Part shown: positions 16,865 to 25,535 of the stretch, one piece after another
Layout of the letters: each line of letters begins with the position of its first letter
How positions within the stretch are numbered: the first letter of the stretch is position 1
DNA from: Alistipes sp.
GTDB taxonomy: Bacteria > Bacteroidota > Bacteroidia > Bacteroidales > Rikenellaceae
Direction: 5' to 3'
NCBI GenBank assembly: GCA_020026395.1
Contig: JAHHQM010000009.1
Coordinates: 1 to 64,000, forward strand
DNA: 64,000 nucleotides
Translations under genes and position numbers: made by a program
Notes under the pieces: model-generated
Told to the model about the DNA's origin: nothing
The model's input: the letters and a program-made list of their open reading frames with translations, nothing else
Databases searched by the model: none

Positions 16865-18598
16865 ATGAAAAACTTCATGAAACTGGTTTTGGCAACTGCT
16901 GTTGTTGCCATGACTTTCTCAAGTTGCAACTGCTTCAAGAAAATGAGCGGTAAGCAAGATCAGGTGACTTGGGCCGTTACTCCCGAAGTCCTGACGTTGA
17001 ACAACGGTATCGTAGCCGCTGATCTCCACGTTACCTTCCCCGCCAAGTATTTCCAGCCCGATGCCATGGTTAAGGTTACTCCCGTCATGGTTGTTGAGGG
17101 TGGCGAAATCGCCGGCAAACCCCAGTACTTCCAGGGTTCGAAAGTAGAGGAGAACTACACGGTAATCGACAAGAAGAACGGTGGCAACCAGACCATCCAC
17201 TTCGAGCTGCCTTACGACGAGCGCATGGATAACGGTACGCTTCAGGTTCGCGCCGAGATCAAGTGCAAGAAGGGCAAGTGCAACGAGTTTACTCCCGTAA
17301 ACTTGAACGACGGTTCGATGCCTACCAAGGCCGAGAGAAAGATCCTCGCCGAGGGTTCGGAGGCTGAGAAAACGGTCATCTACCAGAAGTTCGGTCTGAA
17401 TATCGCTCAGGGTGTCAACACCTTGCAGAAGGATATCAAGTACAGCGACATGATGGAGACCATGCCTCACCAGTTCAAGAAGGTGACCACCGTAGTTTAC
17501 GACACCGACCTCCGTTACGAAATCGGTTCGTCGCGCGTGATCAAGAAGCACCAGAAGGCTGCCAACCTCGACGCTTTCAAAGAGGACGTTGATTCGAAAC
17601 TCAATAACGACCGCATCACCAACACCATCCTGGTTAAGGGTTATGCATCGCCCGATGGTCCCGAGAAGTTCAACGACGAGTTGTCGGCTGATCGTTCGGA
17701 GTCGAGCAAGAAGGTTGTTGCCAAGTTGCTCAAGGACGCAGGTCTGGATGTAGACGCTGCTTCGTACGGTGAGGACTGGGACGGCTTCAAAGAGCTCGTT
17801 GAGCGTTCGAACATTCAGGACAAGGAGCTCATTCTCCAGGTTCTGAGCCTGTACAACTCGGCTACCCAGCGTGAGCAGGAGATCAAGAACATGGCTTCGG
17901 TTTACACCGAGCTGAAGGACGAGATTCTGCCCGAGTTGCGTCGTTCGAAGATCATCAACTCGTCGGACATCCAGGGTAAGACCGATGCCGAGATTCTCGC
18001 TGCCATCAAGAACGGTGAGGAGCTCTCGAAAGAGGAGTACCTGTACGCTGCCGAGGAGCTCGTTGAGGACAAGGCTGAGCGCGTAGCCGTTCTGGAGACC
18101 GCTGCCAAGAAGTACAACGAGGCTGACGCTTGGAACAACCTGGGTGTAGCTTACGCTGCAAACGGCCAGAACGAGGATGCTGCCAAAGCATTTGACAAGG
18201 CTGCCAAGTTGGATTCGAATGCCGAGATCAACAACAACCTGCTGCTTGTTAACCTCGCCAACGGTAAGACCGAGGAGGCCAAGAAGTACGCTATGAGCGC
18301 TGACGCCGAGTCGAAGGCTGCTCTGGCTGCTGCCGAGGGTGACTACGCTGCCGCTGCCAAGAACATGTCGGGTTACAACGAGGCTATCGTTCTGGTTATG
18401 AACAACAACCTGTCGGGTGCCAAGAAGGCCATCGCCAACGACAAGTCGGCTGAGGCTGATTACCTGCGTGCAGTAATCGCTGCCAAGGAAGGTGACACCA
18501 AGACCGCTCAGGTAGAGCTCTCGAGCGCAATCTCGAAGAACCCCGAGCTGGCCAAGAAGGCTGCCAAGGACGTTAACCTGAAGGCTATTCAGAAGTAA
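16865..18598 (+). CDS. Lipoprotein with OmpA-like and TPR regions
   Basis: A 577-residue protein. The signal peptide ends in TFSSC (Cys near residue 19), a lipobox, so it should be a lipidated envelope protein. An OmpA-like stretch, TILVKGYASPDGPEKFND then LSADRSESSKKVVAKLL, suggests peptidoglycan contact. The C-terminal third has TPR-like helices (WNNLGVAYAANGQNEDAAKAFDKAAKLD). Codon use is strongly biased, with repeated preferred codons, as in highly expressed genes. A frame extension to a TTG at 16817 lies within the leader and was rejected. It probably helps anchor the outer membrane or cell wall; exact role unknown. Confidence 0.8.
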   Translation: MKNFMKLVLATAVVAMTFSSCNCFKKMSGKQDQVTWAVTPEVLTLNNGIVAADLHVTFPAKYFQPDAMVKVTPVMVVEGGEIAGKPQYFQGSKVEENYTVIDKKNGGNQTIHFELPYDERMDNGTLQVRAEIKCKKGKCNEFTPVNLNDGSMPTKAERKILAEGSEAEKTVIYQKFGLNIAQGVNTLQKDIKYSDMMETMPHQFKKVTTVVYDTDLRYEIGSSRVIKKHQKAANLDAFKEDVDSKLNNDRITNTILVKGYASPDGPEKFNDELSADRSESSKKVVAKLLKDAGLDVDAASYGEDWDGFKELVERSNIQDKELILQVLSLYNSATQREQEIKNMASVYTELKDEILPELRRSKIINSSDIQGKTDAEILAAIKNGEELSKEEYLYAAEELVEDKAERVAVLETAAKKYNEADAWNNLGVAYAANGQNEDAAKAFDKAAKLDSNAEINNNLLLVNLANGKTEEAKKYAMSADAESKAALAAAEGDYAAAAKNMSGYNEAIVLVMNNNLSGAKKAIANDKSAEADYLRAVIAAKEGDTKTAQVELSSAISKNPELAKKAAKDVNLKAIQK

Positions 18599-18622
18599 TT
18601 CATCCTTGAATTCCAAATAGAG

Positions 18623-18660
18623 GATCCCGAACCCCGCATAGGGTTCGGGATCTTTTTGTT
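18623..18660 (+). terminator. Terminator of lipoprotein gene
   Basis: GATCCCGAACCC (18623-18634) and GGGTTCGGGATC (18641-18652) form a perfect 12-bp stem with a 6-base loop, followed by five T. Confidence 0.9.
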
Positions 18661-18759
18661 TTCGGAGGGGTGTCCCTTTCGGACTTTTCGGAGAATCCTG
18701 TGCGCGATAAAGAGGTGAAAATTAGGCGGGAAAAATGCACGGAACTCCGAAATTTTACT

Positions 18760-18767
18760 TATTTTTG
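18760..18767 (+). promoter_or_regulatory. -7 box of deoC
   Basis: TATTTTTG matches TAnnTTTG, 18 bases before the deoC ATG at 18785. It overlaps an in-frame GTG at 18767, which therefore cannot be the start. Confidence 0.6.
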
Positions 18768-18784
18768 TGAAAAACATAGTGACT

Positions 18785-19663
18785 ATGGAATATATCAATC
18801 AGCTTAAGGAATATGCTCCGGCATGGAGTCAGGAAAAAGTGGACGCCGAAGTGGCCCGCATCTGCGAAATCGCTCTGCGTAATCATACCACAGATGTCTA
18901 TAAATTCTGCTATTCGGCAATCGACCTCACGACCCTGTCGTGCAACGATTCGGTGGAATCGGTGACGAAGTTCGCCAAGAAGGCTGCCGAATTCTACGAG
19001 AAATATCCCTCGATTCCCAACGTGGCTTCGATTTGTGTATATCCCGCATTCGTCGAGACGGTGGGTCTGGCCGTGGATGGTACGCCGATGCGTATTACGT
19101 CGGTTGCTGGCGGTTTTCCCGCATCGCAGACCTATCTGGAGGTGAAGGCTCTGGAGGTGACGATGGCCATGGAGAACGGTGCCGACGAGATCGACATCGT
19201 GATGAACGTGGGTCACATGTTGTCGGGCGAGTATAACGAGGCCGCCAACGAGGTGGAGGTGATCCGTTCGGAGATGAACGACGACATCACGTTGAAGGTC
19301 ATCATCGAGTCGGGTGCGCTGAAAACCCCCGAACTGATCCGCAAGGCATCGCTGTTGTCGATGTTGGCGGGAGCCGATTTCGTGAAGACTTCGACGGGTA
19401 AGATCGATGTCGCCGCAACGCCCGAGGCTGCCGTGGTGATGTGTACCGCCATCCGCGACTACTACGAGAAGACGGGTCGCAAGGTCGGTTTCAAGGCCGC
19501 AGGCGGTGTCCGTACCCCCGAGGATTCGGCACTTTACTACACGATCGTCGAGGAGATCCTCGGCAAGGAGTGGCTCACGACCGACTTGTTCCGTATCGGT
19601 GCATCGTCGGCTGCCAACAACCTGCTGACGGCCATCGAGGGCAAAACCGTGAAATATTATTAA
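18785..19663 (+). CDS. deoC: Deoxyribose-phosphate aldolase
   Basis: A 292-residue DERA-type class I aldolase that converts 2-deoxyribose 5-phosphate to glyceraldehyde 3-phosphate and acetaldehyde. Visible motifs are EIDIVMNVGHM, LKVIIESGAL and ADFVKTSTGK, where the Lys forms the Schiff base, and KAAGGVRTPED. It is longer than the ~250-residue E. coli enzyme, as usual in Bacteroidota. It has its own promoter and a downstream terminator. Confidence 0.97.
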   Translation: MEYINQLKEYAPAWSQEKVDAEVARICEIALRNHTTDVYKFCYSAIDLTTLSCNDSVESVTKFAKKAAEFYEKYPSIPNVASICVYPAFVETVGLAVDGTPMRITSVAGGFPASQTYLEVKALEVTMAMENGADEIDIVMNVGHMLSGEYNEAANEVEVIRSEMNDDITLKVIIESGALKTPELIRKASLLSMLAGADFVKTSTGKIDVAATPEAAVVMCTAIRDYYEKTGRKVGFKAAGGVRTPEDSALYYTIVEEILGKEWLTTDLFRIGASSAANNLLTAIEGKTVKYY

Positions 19664-19686
19664 TCGGAATTTTTCCGGAACATCAT

Positions 19687-19720
19687 AGGGAGACTCCTTT
19701 TCGAGGGGCTCCCTTTTTTT
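19687..19720 (+). terminator. Terminator of deoC
   Basis: AGGGAG (19687-19692) and CTCCCT (19709-19714) with an inner CTCC/GAGG pairing, followed by seven T. The next gene starts 15 bases later, so partial read-through may occur. Confidence 0.75.
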
Positions 19721-19734
19721 AATACACTCGGGTG

Positions 19735-20193
19735 ATGGATACATTCGTGCAAATTCTGGTCGATTGGGGCGCGTGGGGACTTTTTGTCGCGGGATTTATC
19801 TCGGGCAGCATCTTCCCGTTCAGCTCCGAGGTGGTGCTGGCCGTCCTCCTGCATATGGGCATCGACCCCCTTGCGGCCATCGTGGCCTCGACTGCGGGCA
19901 ATACCCTGGGCGGTATGACCTGCTATTGGATCGGATCGCTGGGCAAGATGCAGTGGATCTTGAAATTGGGCGTGTCGGAGGAGAAGCTCCGCCGTGCGCA
20001 GCAATTTCTGGCGGGTCGCGGTGCGCTGATGGGATTCTTTGCGTTCCTTCCCGGAATCGGCGAGGCGGTTGCCATTGCGTTGGGATTGATGCGCAGTAAT
20101 TTTTGGCTCACGTCGCTGGCGATGGCCGTGGGTAAGGCGCTGCGTTACGTAGCGATCCTTTTGGCCTATAAAGGGGTGATTTCGTTCTTTTAG
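19735..20193 (+). CDS. DedA/YqaA-type membrane protein
   Basis: A 152-residue membrane protein of the SNARE-associated/VTT superfamily, YqaA-like. It has an N-terminal reentrant-type segment FISGSIFPFSSEVVLAVLL, a GNTLGGMTCYWIG segment, and later FFAFLPGIGEAVAIALGLMR. DedA-superfamily proteins are thought to move phospholipids or related carriers across the inner membrane. The GTG directly before ATG 19735 is not needed. It follows deoC on the same strand. Confidence 0.85.
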   Translation: MDTFVQILVDWGAWGLFVAGFISGSIFPFSSEVVLAVLLHMGIDPLAAIVASTAGNTLGGMTCYWIGSLGKMQWILKLGVSEEKLRRAQQFLAGRGALMGFFAFLPGIGEAVAIALGLMRSNFWLTSLAMAVGKALRYVAILLAYKGVISFF

Positions 20194-20290
20194 GGGCGTT
20201 AGAAGCCGTGTGCCGACAGGTTCGCACGGGTGTGAAGGCCGCCGAAAAAGGGCGGAAGAATGAGCTCCTTTTACAGGGTGGCGTATAGAT

Positions 20291-20326
20291 AAAAAAAAGG
20301 GTTGTCCCGCGTGGGACAACCCTTTT
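20291..20326 (-). terminator. Terminator of TPR protein gene
   Basis: AAGGGTTGTCCC (20297-20308) and GGGACAACCCTT (20313-20324) form a perfect 12-bp stem. The preceding A run becomes a U run for minus-strand transcripts; a short T run on the other side may also stop the DedA-like transcript. Confidence 0.85.
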
Positions 20327-20348
20327 CCGTTCCTCGTTGTGGGGAGGA

Positions 20349-21284
20349 TTATTTCTTCAGACCTGCGATAGCCTGCTGTGCGTTCTGCACGTTGGGGCCT
20401 GCGGTTACCTTGCTGAATGCGGCTACTGCCTGCTCGGGCATCTTCTTCTCGTTGTAAGCGCAACCCAGCAGGAAGTACATTTGGCTCTTGTCCTCGGCGT
20501 CGATCTGAGCCTCGGCAGCTGCCGAAGCCAACTCGATAACCTTGCCAAAATCCTTCTTACCGGTGTAAGCCTGTACGCGTACGTTCAGACCCAGGGCGCT
20601 CTCGGCGTTCTTGGCCAACATCGACTCGGCCATGGCGAGCATACCGTCGAAATCCGAAGCAGCCTGCATCTTGGCGATCTGGTTGTTGGTGTAAAGAGCC
20701 ATATCCTTCTTGGCCTGCTCGACATCGGTAGCGTATTTGGGATCCTCGTTCTTGGCCACCTTCTCGTAGAGTTCCATACCCTCTACAAAGTGATCCGAGT
20801 CACAGAGGCAACGAGCCAGAAGGCTCTGCAATTTCACGTTTGCGGGACGGCACTCCAGACCTTTCTTCAGGGTCTCGGTGGCACCTTCGTAATCCTTGGC
20901 GTTGAGCTGCGAAGCACCCTTGGCCTGGCAGATGCTGGCGATCAACGACTTGAACTTGTTGACCTGCACCTTGTTGTGCTCCTTCGAAACCTTGATGCCT
21001 TTCTCGCAGGAGTCCAAAGCCTCGTCAAACTTCTGCTGCTTGGCGTTCGAGATGGCCATCTTGAGGTAGCAGATCGAGAGGTTCTTGCCGGCATTGTCTA
21101 CCAGCTCCTCGGCATCCTCGTTATCCTCACCGAGTTCTACAACTTCGGCGAATTTGGCGATTGCCGTTGCGAAATCCTTTTTACCGAAGGCTGCGGCACC
21201 CTCGTTGTAAAGCGCCGAAAGATCCTGCGCCCAAAGTGTCATACTTGCCATTGCGGCGATGACGGTCAAAATTAATTTTTTCAT
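20349..21284 (-). CDS. Secreted tetratricopeptide repeat protein
   Basis: A 311-residue protein with a cleavable signal peptide (MKKLILTVIAAMASMTLWAQ). The mature part is a series of TPR-type helix pairs, for example LYNEGAAAFGKKDFATAIAKF, LKMAISNAKQQKFDEALDSC and YFLLGCAYNEKKMPEQAVAAF. Such periplasmic TPR proteins serve as assembly scaffolds; no partner is visible. Codon bias is strong, suggesting high expression. A weak promoter (TGCCTTTG on the minus strand near 21370) may serve it. Confidence 0.8.
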   Translation of the reverse strand: MKKLILTVIAAMASMTLWAQDLSALYNEGAAAFGKKDFATAIAKFAEVVELGEDNEDAEELVDNAGKNLSICYLKMAISNAKQQKFDEALDSCEKGIKVSKEHNKVQVNKFKSLIASICQAKGASQLNAKDYEGATETLKKGLECRPANVKLQSLLARCLCDSDHFVEGMELYEKVAKNEDPKYATDVEQAKKDMALYTNNQIAKMQAASDFDGMLAMAESMLAKNAESALGLNVRVQAYTGKKDFGKVIELASAAAEAQIDAEDKSQMYFLLGCAYNEKKMPEQAVAAFSKVTAGPNVQNAQQAIAGLKK

Positions 21285-21408
21285 TTCAGTGTTCGTTTTG
21301 TATTAATTATAACTTAAATTTTTTGAGGAAAATCATACCTGCCAACACGTTGGTACGTATGAGACTATACAAAGGCAAATTTACGTTTTTTTTCCCCGAC
21401 TGCCAAAT

Positions 21409-21864
21409 TTATCGTCGTAAAGTCTGAAAAAACTCGTTCATCAATTCCCGACACTCTCCTTCGAGAATGCCGCGTGCGATGACGGTCTTGGGGTGGAATA
21501 CGCGTTCGGAGTAGGTGCGGTAACCCTTCTTCGGATCGTCCGTACCCCACACGACACGTCCCACCTGTGCCCACGAGATCGCTCCCGCACACATGATGCA
21601 CGGTTCGACCGTGACGTAAAGTGTGCATTTGGGCAGGTATTTCCCGCCGAGGGTCGAGGTGGCTGCCGTCAGCGCCTGCATTTCGGCATGCGCCGTGGGG
21701 TCGGAGAGCGTCTCGACGAGGTTGTGTCCGCGCCCGATGACGCGACCCTCGCAAACAACGACTGCTCCGATGGGTACCTCCTCTCTATCAAATGCTTTCC
21801 GCGCTTCGTTTAGTGCCTGACGCATGAAGTTTTCGTCCTGTTTGGTTTGCGTAAGTTCTTCCAT
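21409..21864 (-). CDS. tadA: tRNA adenosine(34) deaminase
   Basis: A 151-residue zinc deaminase that converts the wobble adenosine of tRNA-Arg to inosine. Active-site motifs are clear: AHAEMQAL (zinc His and catalytic Glu) and EPCIMCAGAI (PCxxC zinc ligands). I start it at ATG 21864 (MEELTQTKQ), because an in-frame ATG at 21948 lies upstream of the -7 box at 21884-21891 and so outside the transcript. Family proteins are usually 145-170 residues. Confidence 0.93.
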   Translation of the reverse strand: MEELTQTKQDENFMRQALNEARKAFDREEVPIGAVVVCEGRVIGRGHNLVETLSDPTAHAEMQALTAATSTLGGKYLPKCTLYVTVEPCIMCAGAISWAQVGRVVWGTDDPKKGYRTYSERVFHPKTVIARGILEGECRELMNEFFQTLRR

Positions 21865-21883
21865 TTTGGGGTGTTTTATGGGG

Positions 21884-21891
21884 CAAAGGTA
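21884..21891 (-). promoter_or_regulatory. -7 box of tadA
   Basis: The minus strand reads TACCTTTG, an exact match, 19 bases upstream of the chosen tadA start. Confidence 0.6.
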
Positions 21892-21987
21892 GGCAAAAGA
21901 TTCTGAAAAAAGAGTCGCCGCAGGGACGGATTCCCCCGTGAATGTCATTTTCCACGGAAAAAGTTACGCGAAAAGAAACCTTTTTTC

Positions 21988-21995
21988 TATCTTTG
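21988..21995 (+). promoter_or_regulatory. -7 box of aspS
   Basis: TATCTTTG matches TAnnTTTG, with a ~30-base leader to the aspS ATG. Confidence 0.65.
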
Positions 21996-22024
21996 TAAGT
22001 TACAAGACTTAAAGATACACAATT

Positions 22025-23779
22025 ATGTACAGAACCCATACATGCGGCTGTCTGAGAAAAGATCACATCGGTCAGACAGTCACGCTTGCCGGCTGGGTAC
22101 AGAAGGTTCGTAATCTGGGCGCAATGACCTTTATCGACCTTCGTGACCGTTACGGCATCACCCAAATTGTCGTCGAGGAGCATTCGGCCGAAGAGGTCAA
22201 GACGATCGCTTCGAAACTCGGACGCGAGTGGGTCATTCAGATCACGGGTAAGGTGATCGAACGCCAGTCGAAAAACCCCAAAATGGCGACCGGCGACATC
22301 GAGGTGTCGGCCGATAAGATTGTCGTTTTGAACGAGGCACAGACTCCTCCCTTCACCATCGAGGAGGTATCGGATGGTGGTGACGATCTGAGAATGAAGT
22401 ACCGTTATCTGGATCTTCGCCGTCCGCCCCTGCAGCGCAACATGATCCTGCGTCACAAGATGGCTCAGGAGATCCGCCGTTTTCTGGATCAGGAGGGTTT
22501 CCTCGAGATCGAGACCCCGTTCCTGGTGGGTTCGACCCCCGAGGGTGCGCGTGACTTCGTCGTTCCGAGCCGTATGAGCCCCAACCAGTTCTACGCCCTG
22601 CCCCAGTCGCCGCAGACCCTGAAGCAGCTGTTGATGGTGGCCGGTTTCGACCGTTACTTCCAGATCGTGCGTTGCTTCCGCGATGAGGATTTGCGTGCCG
22701 ACCGTCAGCCCGAATTTACGCAGATCGACTGCGAGTTGTCGTTTGCCGAGCAGGAGGACATCCTCGAGATCTTCGAGCGTTGGGCAAAACACATGTTCAA
22801 GACGGTTTTGGGCATTGAGTTCACCGAGAAATTGCAGCGTATGCCGTGGATCGAAGCCATGGAGAAATACGGTTCGGACAAACCCGACCTGCGTTTCGGC
22901 ATGGAGTTCCACGATGTGACGGATCTTGCGAAAGGTCACGGATTCTCCGTATTTGACGATGCGGAGTACGTGGTCGGTTTCGCCGCCACGGGTTGCGCCA
23001 AATATACCCGCAAGCAGATTGACGCCCTGACCGAGTTCGTAAAACGTCCCCAGGTCGGTGCCAAGGGGCTGATCTGGATCCGTCTGGAGCAGGACAAGAT
23101 CAAATCGTCGATCGACAAGTTCTACTCGCCCGAAGAGGTTCGTGCCATTGCCGAGCGTACGGGTGCCAAGGAGGGGGATATGGTCTTCATCCTGTGTGGC
23201 AAGAAGTTCAAGGCACTCACCCAGTTGTGCGCCCTTCGTCTGGAGGTTGGCAACCAGGAGGGTCTGCGCGATCCGAAGAAGTTCGCTCCGCTGTGGGTGG
23301 TTGACTTCCCGATGTTCGAGTGGGACGACGAGACGCAGCGTTTCTACGCCATGCACCACCCGTTCACCTCGCCCAAGAAAGAGGATATTCAGTACCTGGA
23401 TACCGATCCGGGTCGCGTTCGTGCCGACGCTTACGACTTCGTCTGCAACGGTACGGAGGTCGGCGGCGGTTCGATCCGTATCCACGATGCACAGCTTCAG
23501 GCTCAGATCTTCAAGTGTCTGGGATTTACGCCCGAAAAGGCACAGGAGCAGTTCGGCTTCCTGATGAATGCCTTCAAGTTCGGTGCGCCCCCTCACGGAG
23601 GTCTGGCATTCGGTTTCGACCGTCTCTGCTCGCTGTTCGGCGGTTCGGAGTCGATCCGCGATTACATCGCATTCCCGAAGAACAATGCGGGTCGCGATGT
23701 GATGCTGGACGCTCCCGGCTACCTCGATCAGTCGCAGTTGGACGAGCTGTATCTGGCTCTGCGCAAGCCCGAAGCCTAA
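22025..23779 (+). CDS. aspS: Aspartate-tRNA ligase
   Basis: A 584-residue class II aminoacyl-tRNA synthetase of the bacterial AspRS type. It has the N-terminal OB-fold anticodon domain (MYRTHTCGCLRKDHIGQTV, GWVQKVRNLG), motif 2 with RCFRDEDLRADRQPEFTQID, a GAD insertion domain around residues 300-410, and motif 3 GLAFGFDRLCSLFGG near the C-terminus. It charges tRNA-Asp in the cytosol. It is a single transcription unit with its own promoter and terminator. Confidence 0.98.
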   Translation: MYRTHTCGCLRKDHIGQTVTLAGWVQKVRNLGAMTFIDLRDRYGITQIVVEEHSAEEVKTIASKLGREWVIQITGKVIERQSKNPKMATGDIEVSADKIVVLNEAQTPPFTIEEVSDGGDDLRMKYRYLDLRRPPLQRNMILRHKMAQEIRRFLDQEGFLEIETPFLVGSTPEGARDFVVPSRMSPNQFYALPQSPQTLKQLLMVAGFDRYFQIVRCFRDEDLRADRQPEFTQIDCELSFAEQEDILEIFERWAKHMFKTVLGIEFTEKLQRMPWIEAMEKYGSDKPDLRFGMEFHDVTDLAKGHGFSVFDDAEYVVGFAATGCAKYTRKQIDALTEFVKRPQVGAKGLIWIRLEQDKIKSSIDKFYSPEEVRAIAERTGAKEGDMVFILCGKKFKALTQLCALRLEVGNQEGLRDPKKFAPLWVVDFPMFEWDDETQRFYAMHHPFTSPKKEDIQYLDTDPGRVRADAYDFVCNGTEVGGGSIRIHDAQLQAQIFKCLGFTPEKAQEQFGFLMNAFKFGAPPHGGLAFGFDRLCSLFGGSESIRDYIAFPKNNAGRDVMLDAPGYLDQSQLDELYLALRKPEA

Positions 23780-23802
23780 ACACTTCGGTTCAAGATACGA
23801 GA

Positions 23803-23837
23803 AAGGGCATTCCCCCAAGGGAGTGCCCTTATTTTTT
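23803..23837 (+). terminator. Terminator of aspS
   Basis: AAGGGCATTCCC (23803-23814) and GGGAGTGCCCTT (23819-23830) pair with one mismatch around a 4-base loop, followed by a T run. Confidence 0.85.
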
Positions 23838-23844
23838 ACCCCAT

Positions 23845-23879
23845 AAAAAATCCGTGCCTACCCGAAAGAAGCACGGATT
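23845..23879 (-). terminator. Terminator of Omp85-type gene
   Basis: AATCCGTGC (23849-23857) and GCACGGATT (23871-23879) form a 9-bp stem; the A run at 23845-23850 provides the U run on the minus strand. Confidence 0.8.
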
Positions 23880-23903
23880 GTATTTTTGGTGGTGGGGTAG
23901 GGG

Positions 23904-25316
23904 TTAGAAGGCTTCGGAGGCGGTGAAGAGGAATGCCGACGAGCGTTTGCGATCCCACGGCAGATTCTGATTGCCGTAGATACCCCAACCGTAGTCCAGA
24001 CGGATGTTCATGCCCTTCTTGAATTCGAAGCGGTAGCCGCAACCGAAGCTGTAGAGCATGTGGTCCCATTGGAATTTGTGCGTGCCCCATACCTGACCCA
24101 CGCCGAACCAGCCGACAACGCCGTGACGGCGGTAGATCTTCTGACGCAGCTCGAGCTGGGTTTCGACCAGGCGCTTGTCGCGGTAACGGCCTTCGTAGTA
24201 GCCGCGCATACGCTCCATACCGCCCATCTTCGAATACATGTGCCACGAGGGCGTGCCGATCGTGAGGTCGGTGTAGAAGTCGTAGGCCAGAACGCCGCCC
24301 TTCCAGACCTTCTTGTAGGCATCGAACGTCAGTGACAGGCGGCCGAAGTGGCGACCCGTATTACCCAACCATTTGGGATACCATTTTGCTTCGCCCTTCA
24401 GGAAAATACCCTTGGAGGCGTTGTGCATGATGTCGCGCGAATCGTATTGGAGGAACACACCCACATTGGCATTGAAGGCATCGGGATCTTCACCCGTGCG
24501 ACGGATGTAGTTCGTGAAGGGATCTTGTTTGTCGGGGTCGTACGAACCGTCGCCCTTCTTCCATGTGTCGTAAATCTCGCCCAACTCGCCCGCAGGTTTC
24601 TCCATCGTGCCCGCGTCGATCTTCTCGAGCAGGTCGCGGATGTTCGACGCGCGGTAGCTCGTGCCCGAATAGTTCAGTCCCGCGCTCACGCCCGCATACC
24701 AGCGTCCGTAAATCGCCGCGCAGTACGAGAAGCGTGCAATGGCGTTGGTGGTGGTCAGTTCCTGGGCGTAACCCTCCTTTCCGGCATCGTAACCCACGCC
24801 GTAGAATGCTCCCGGGAAATAGACGAAGGCACCCGAATAGCTGATCAGTTGTTTGTTTTTCTTGAAAATGTTGTCGCCGCTGAAACGCAACAGCACGAAT
24901 TTCTGGGTCGTGAAGTTACCGTAGATCGAGATGTTGGAGGGCGAAGTGAGCGAGTCGGTGCGATCCATACGATACAGGCCGCCCAACAGGAAGCCGATAC
25001 CGAAGCCCACATCCGACGAATAGTTCGGCCCCGGAGCGATACTCCAGTCGATCTTCTTTTCGAACGTGCGATCGACGTTCGAGCGGTTGTAGTAGTCGAT
25101 GATTTTGCGGAAAAAGCCCTTGCGTTGAATCGAGTCGCCCTTGAGCGAGTCGGCATGGGGATATTTCCGTGCATGGCGTTTGCCCTGACCGATGCGGGTG
25201 ACATCTCCGGCAAGAGGAATGATCTTCTTGTCGTCGCTTTCGATGTTTTGCGCCCACACGTCGCGGCACAGGACAACCAGCAACAGCAGCAGTATGATGC
25301 GTTTGAAATTCTTCAT
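23904..25316 (-). CDS. Omp85/BamA-like outer membrane barrel protein
   Basis: A 470-residue protein with a signal peptide (cleaved near VWAQ). The mature part has alternating strand patterns of an outer-membrane beta-barrel. The C-terminal region contains MGGMERMRGYYEGRYRDK, matching the RGY/E-type motif of bacterial surface antigen (D15) domains, then ETQLELRQKI and GVVGWFGVGQVW. The last residues ASEAF end in Phe, as in barrels recognised by BAM. No POTRA repeats are seen, so it is not BamA itself; it resembles the short Omp85 members of Bacteroidota. Substrate unknown. Its own -7 box and terminator make it monocistronic. Confidence 0.82.
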   Translation of the reverse strand: MKNFKRIILLLLLVVLCRDVWAQNIESDDKKIIPLAGDVTRIGQGKRHARKYPHADSLKGDSIQRKGFFRKIIDYYNRSNVDRTFEKKIDWSIAPGPNYSSDVGFGIGFLLGGLYRMDRTDSLTSPSNISIYGNFTTQKFVLLRFSGDNIFKKNKQLISYSGAFVYFPGAFYGVGYDAGKEGYAQELTTTNAIARFSYCAAIYGRWYAGVSAGLNYSGTSYRASNIRDLLEKIDAGTMEKPAGELGEIYDTWKKGDGSYDPDKQDPFTNYIRRTGEDPDAFNANVGVFLQYDSRDIMHNASKGIFLKGEAKWYPKWLGNTGRHFGRLSLTFDAYKKVWKGGVLAYDFYTDLTIGTPSWHMYSKMGGMERMRGYYEGRYRDKRLVETQLELRQKIYRRHGVVGWFGVGQVWGTHKFQWDHMLYSFGCGYRFEFKKGMNIRLDYGWGIYGNQNLPWDRKRSSAFLFTASEAF

Positions 25317-25336
25317 TGATCAGGACATATATGAGA

Positions 25337-25344
25337 CAAAAGTA
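25337..25344 (-). promoter_or_regulatory. -7 box of Omp85-type gene
   Basis: The minus strand reads TACTTTTG, an exact TAnnTTTG match, 20 bases before the start. Confidence 0.6.
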
Positions 25345-25464
25345 TATTTTTATTCAGTGAGTTCCAAGCCTCTCGGCGGGGGTTTCACTCCGAAATGTGC
25401 GACACGTTGTTCGGTATTTCCGTTTTGGGACAGCGCTGTGCGCAAAATGTACTTTTCGGGGGTA

Positions 25465-25502
25465 CAAAAAAGAGGGGAACCTCCCTAAAGGAGCATCCCC
25501 TC
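25465..25502 (-). terminator. Terminator of PepC-like gene
   Basis: GAGGGGA (25472-25478) pairs with TCCCCTC (25496-25502), and an inner CTCC pairs with GGAG. The AAAAAA run to the left is a U run for minus-strand transcripts. Confidence 0.75.
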
Positions 25503-25535
25503 AAATATCGAGCCTCGAACGGAAGGCTCAAGGTC

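Noticed and set aside
21788..23818. 676-residue minus-strand open frame opposite aspS
   Set aside because: Antisense shadow of a definite synthetase gene.
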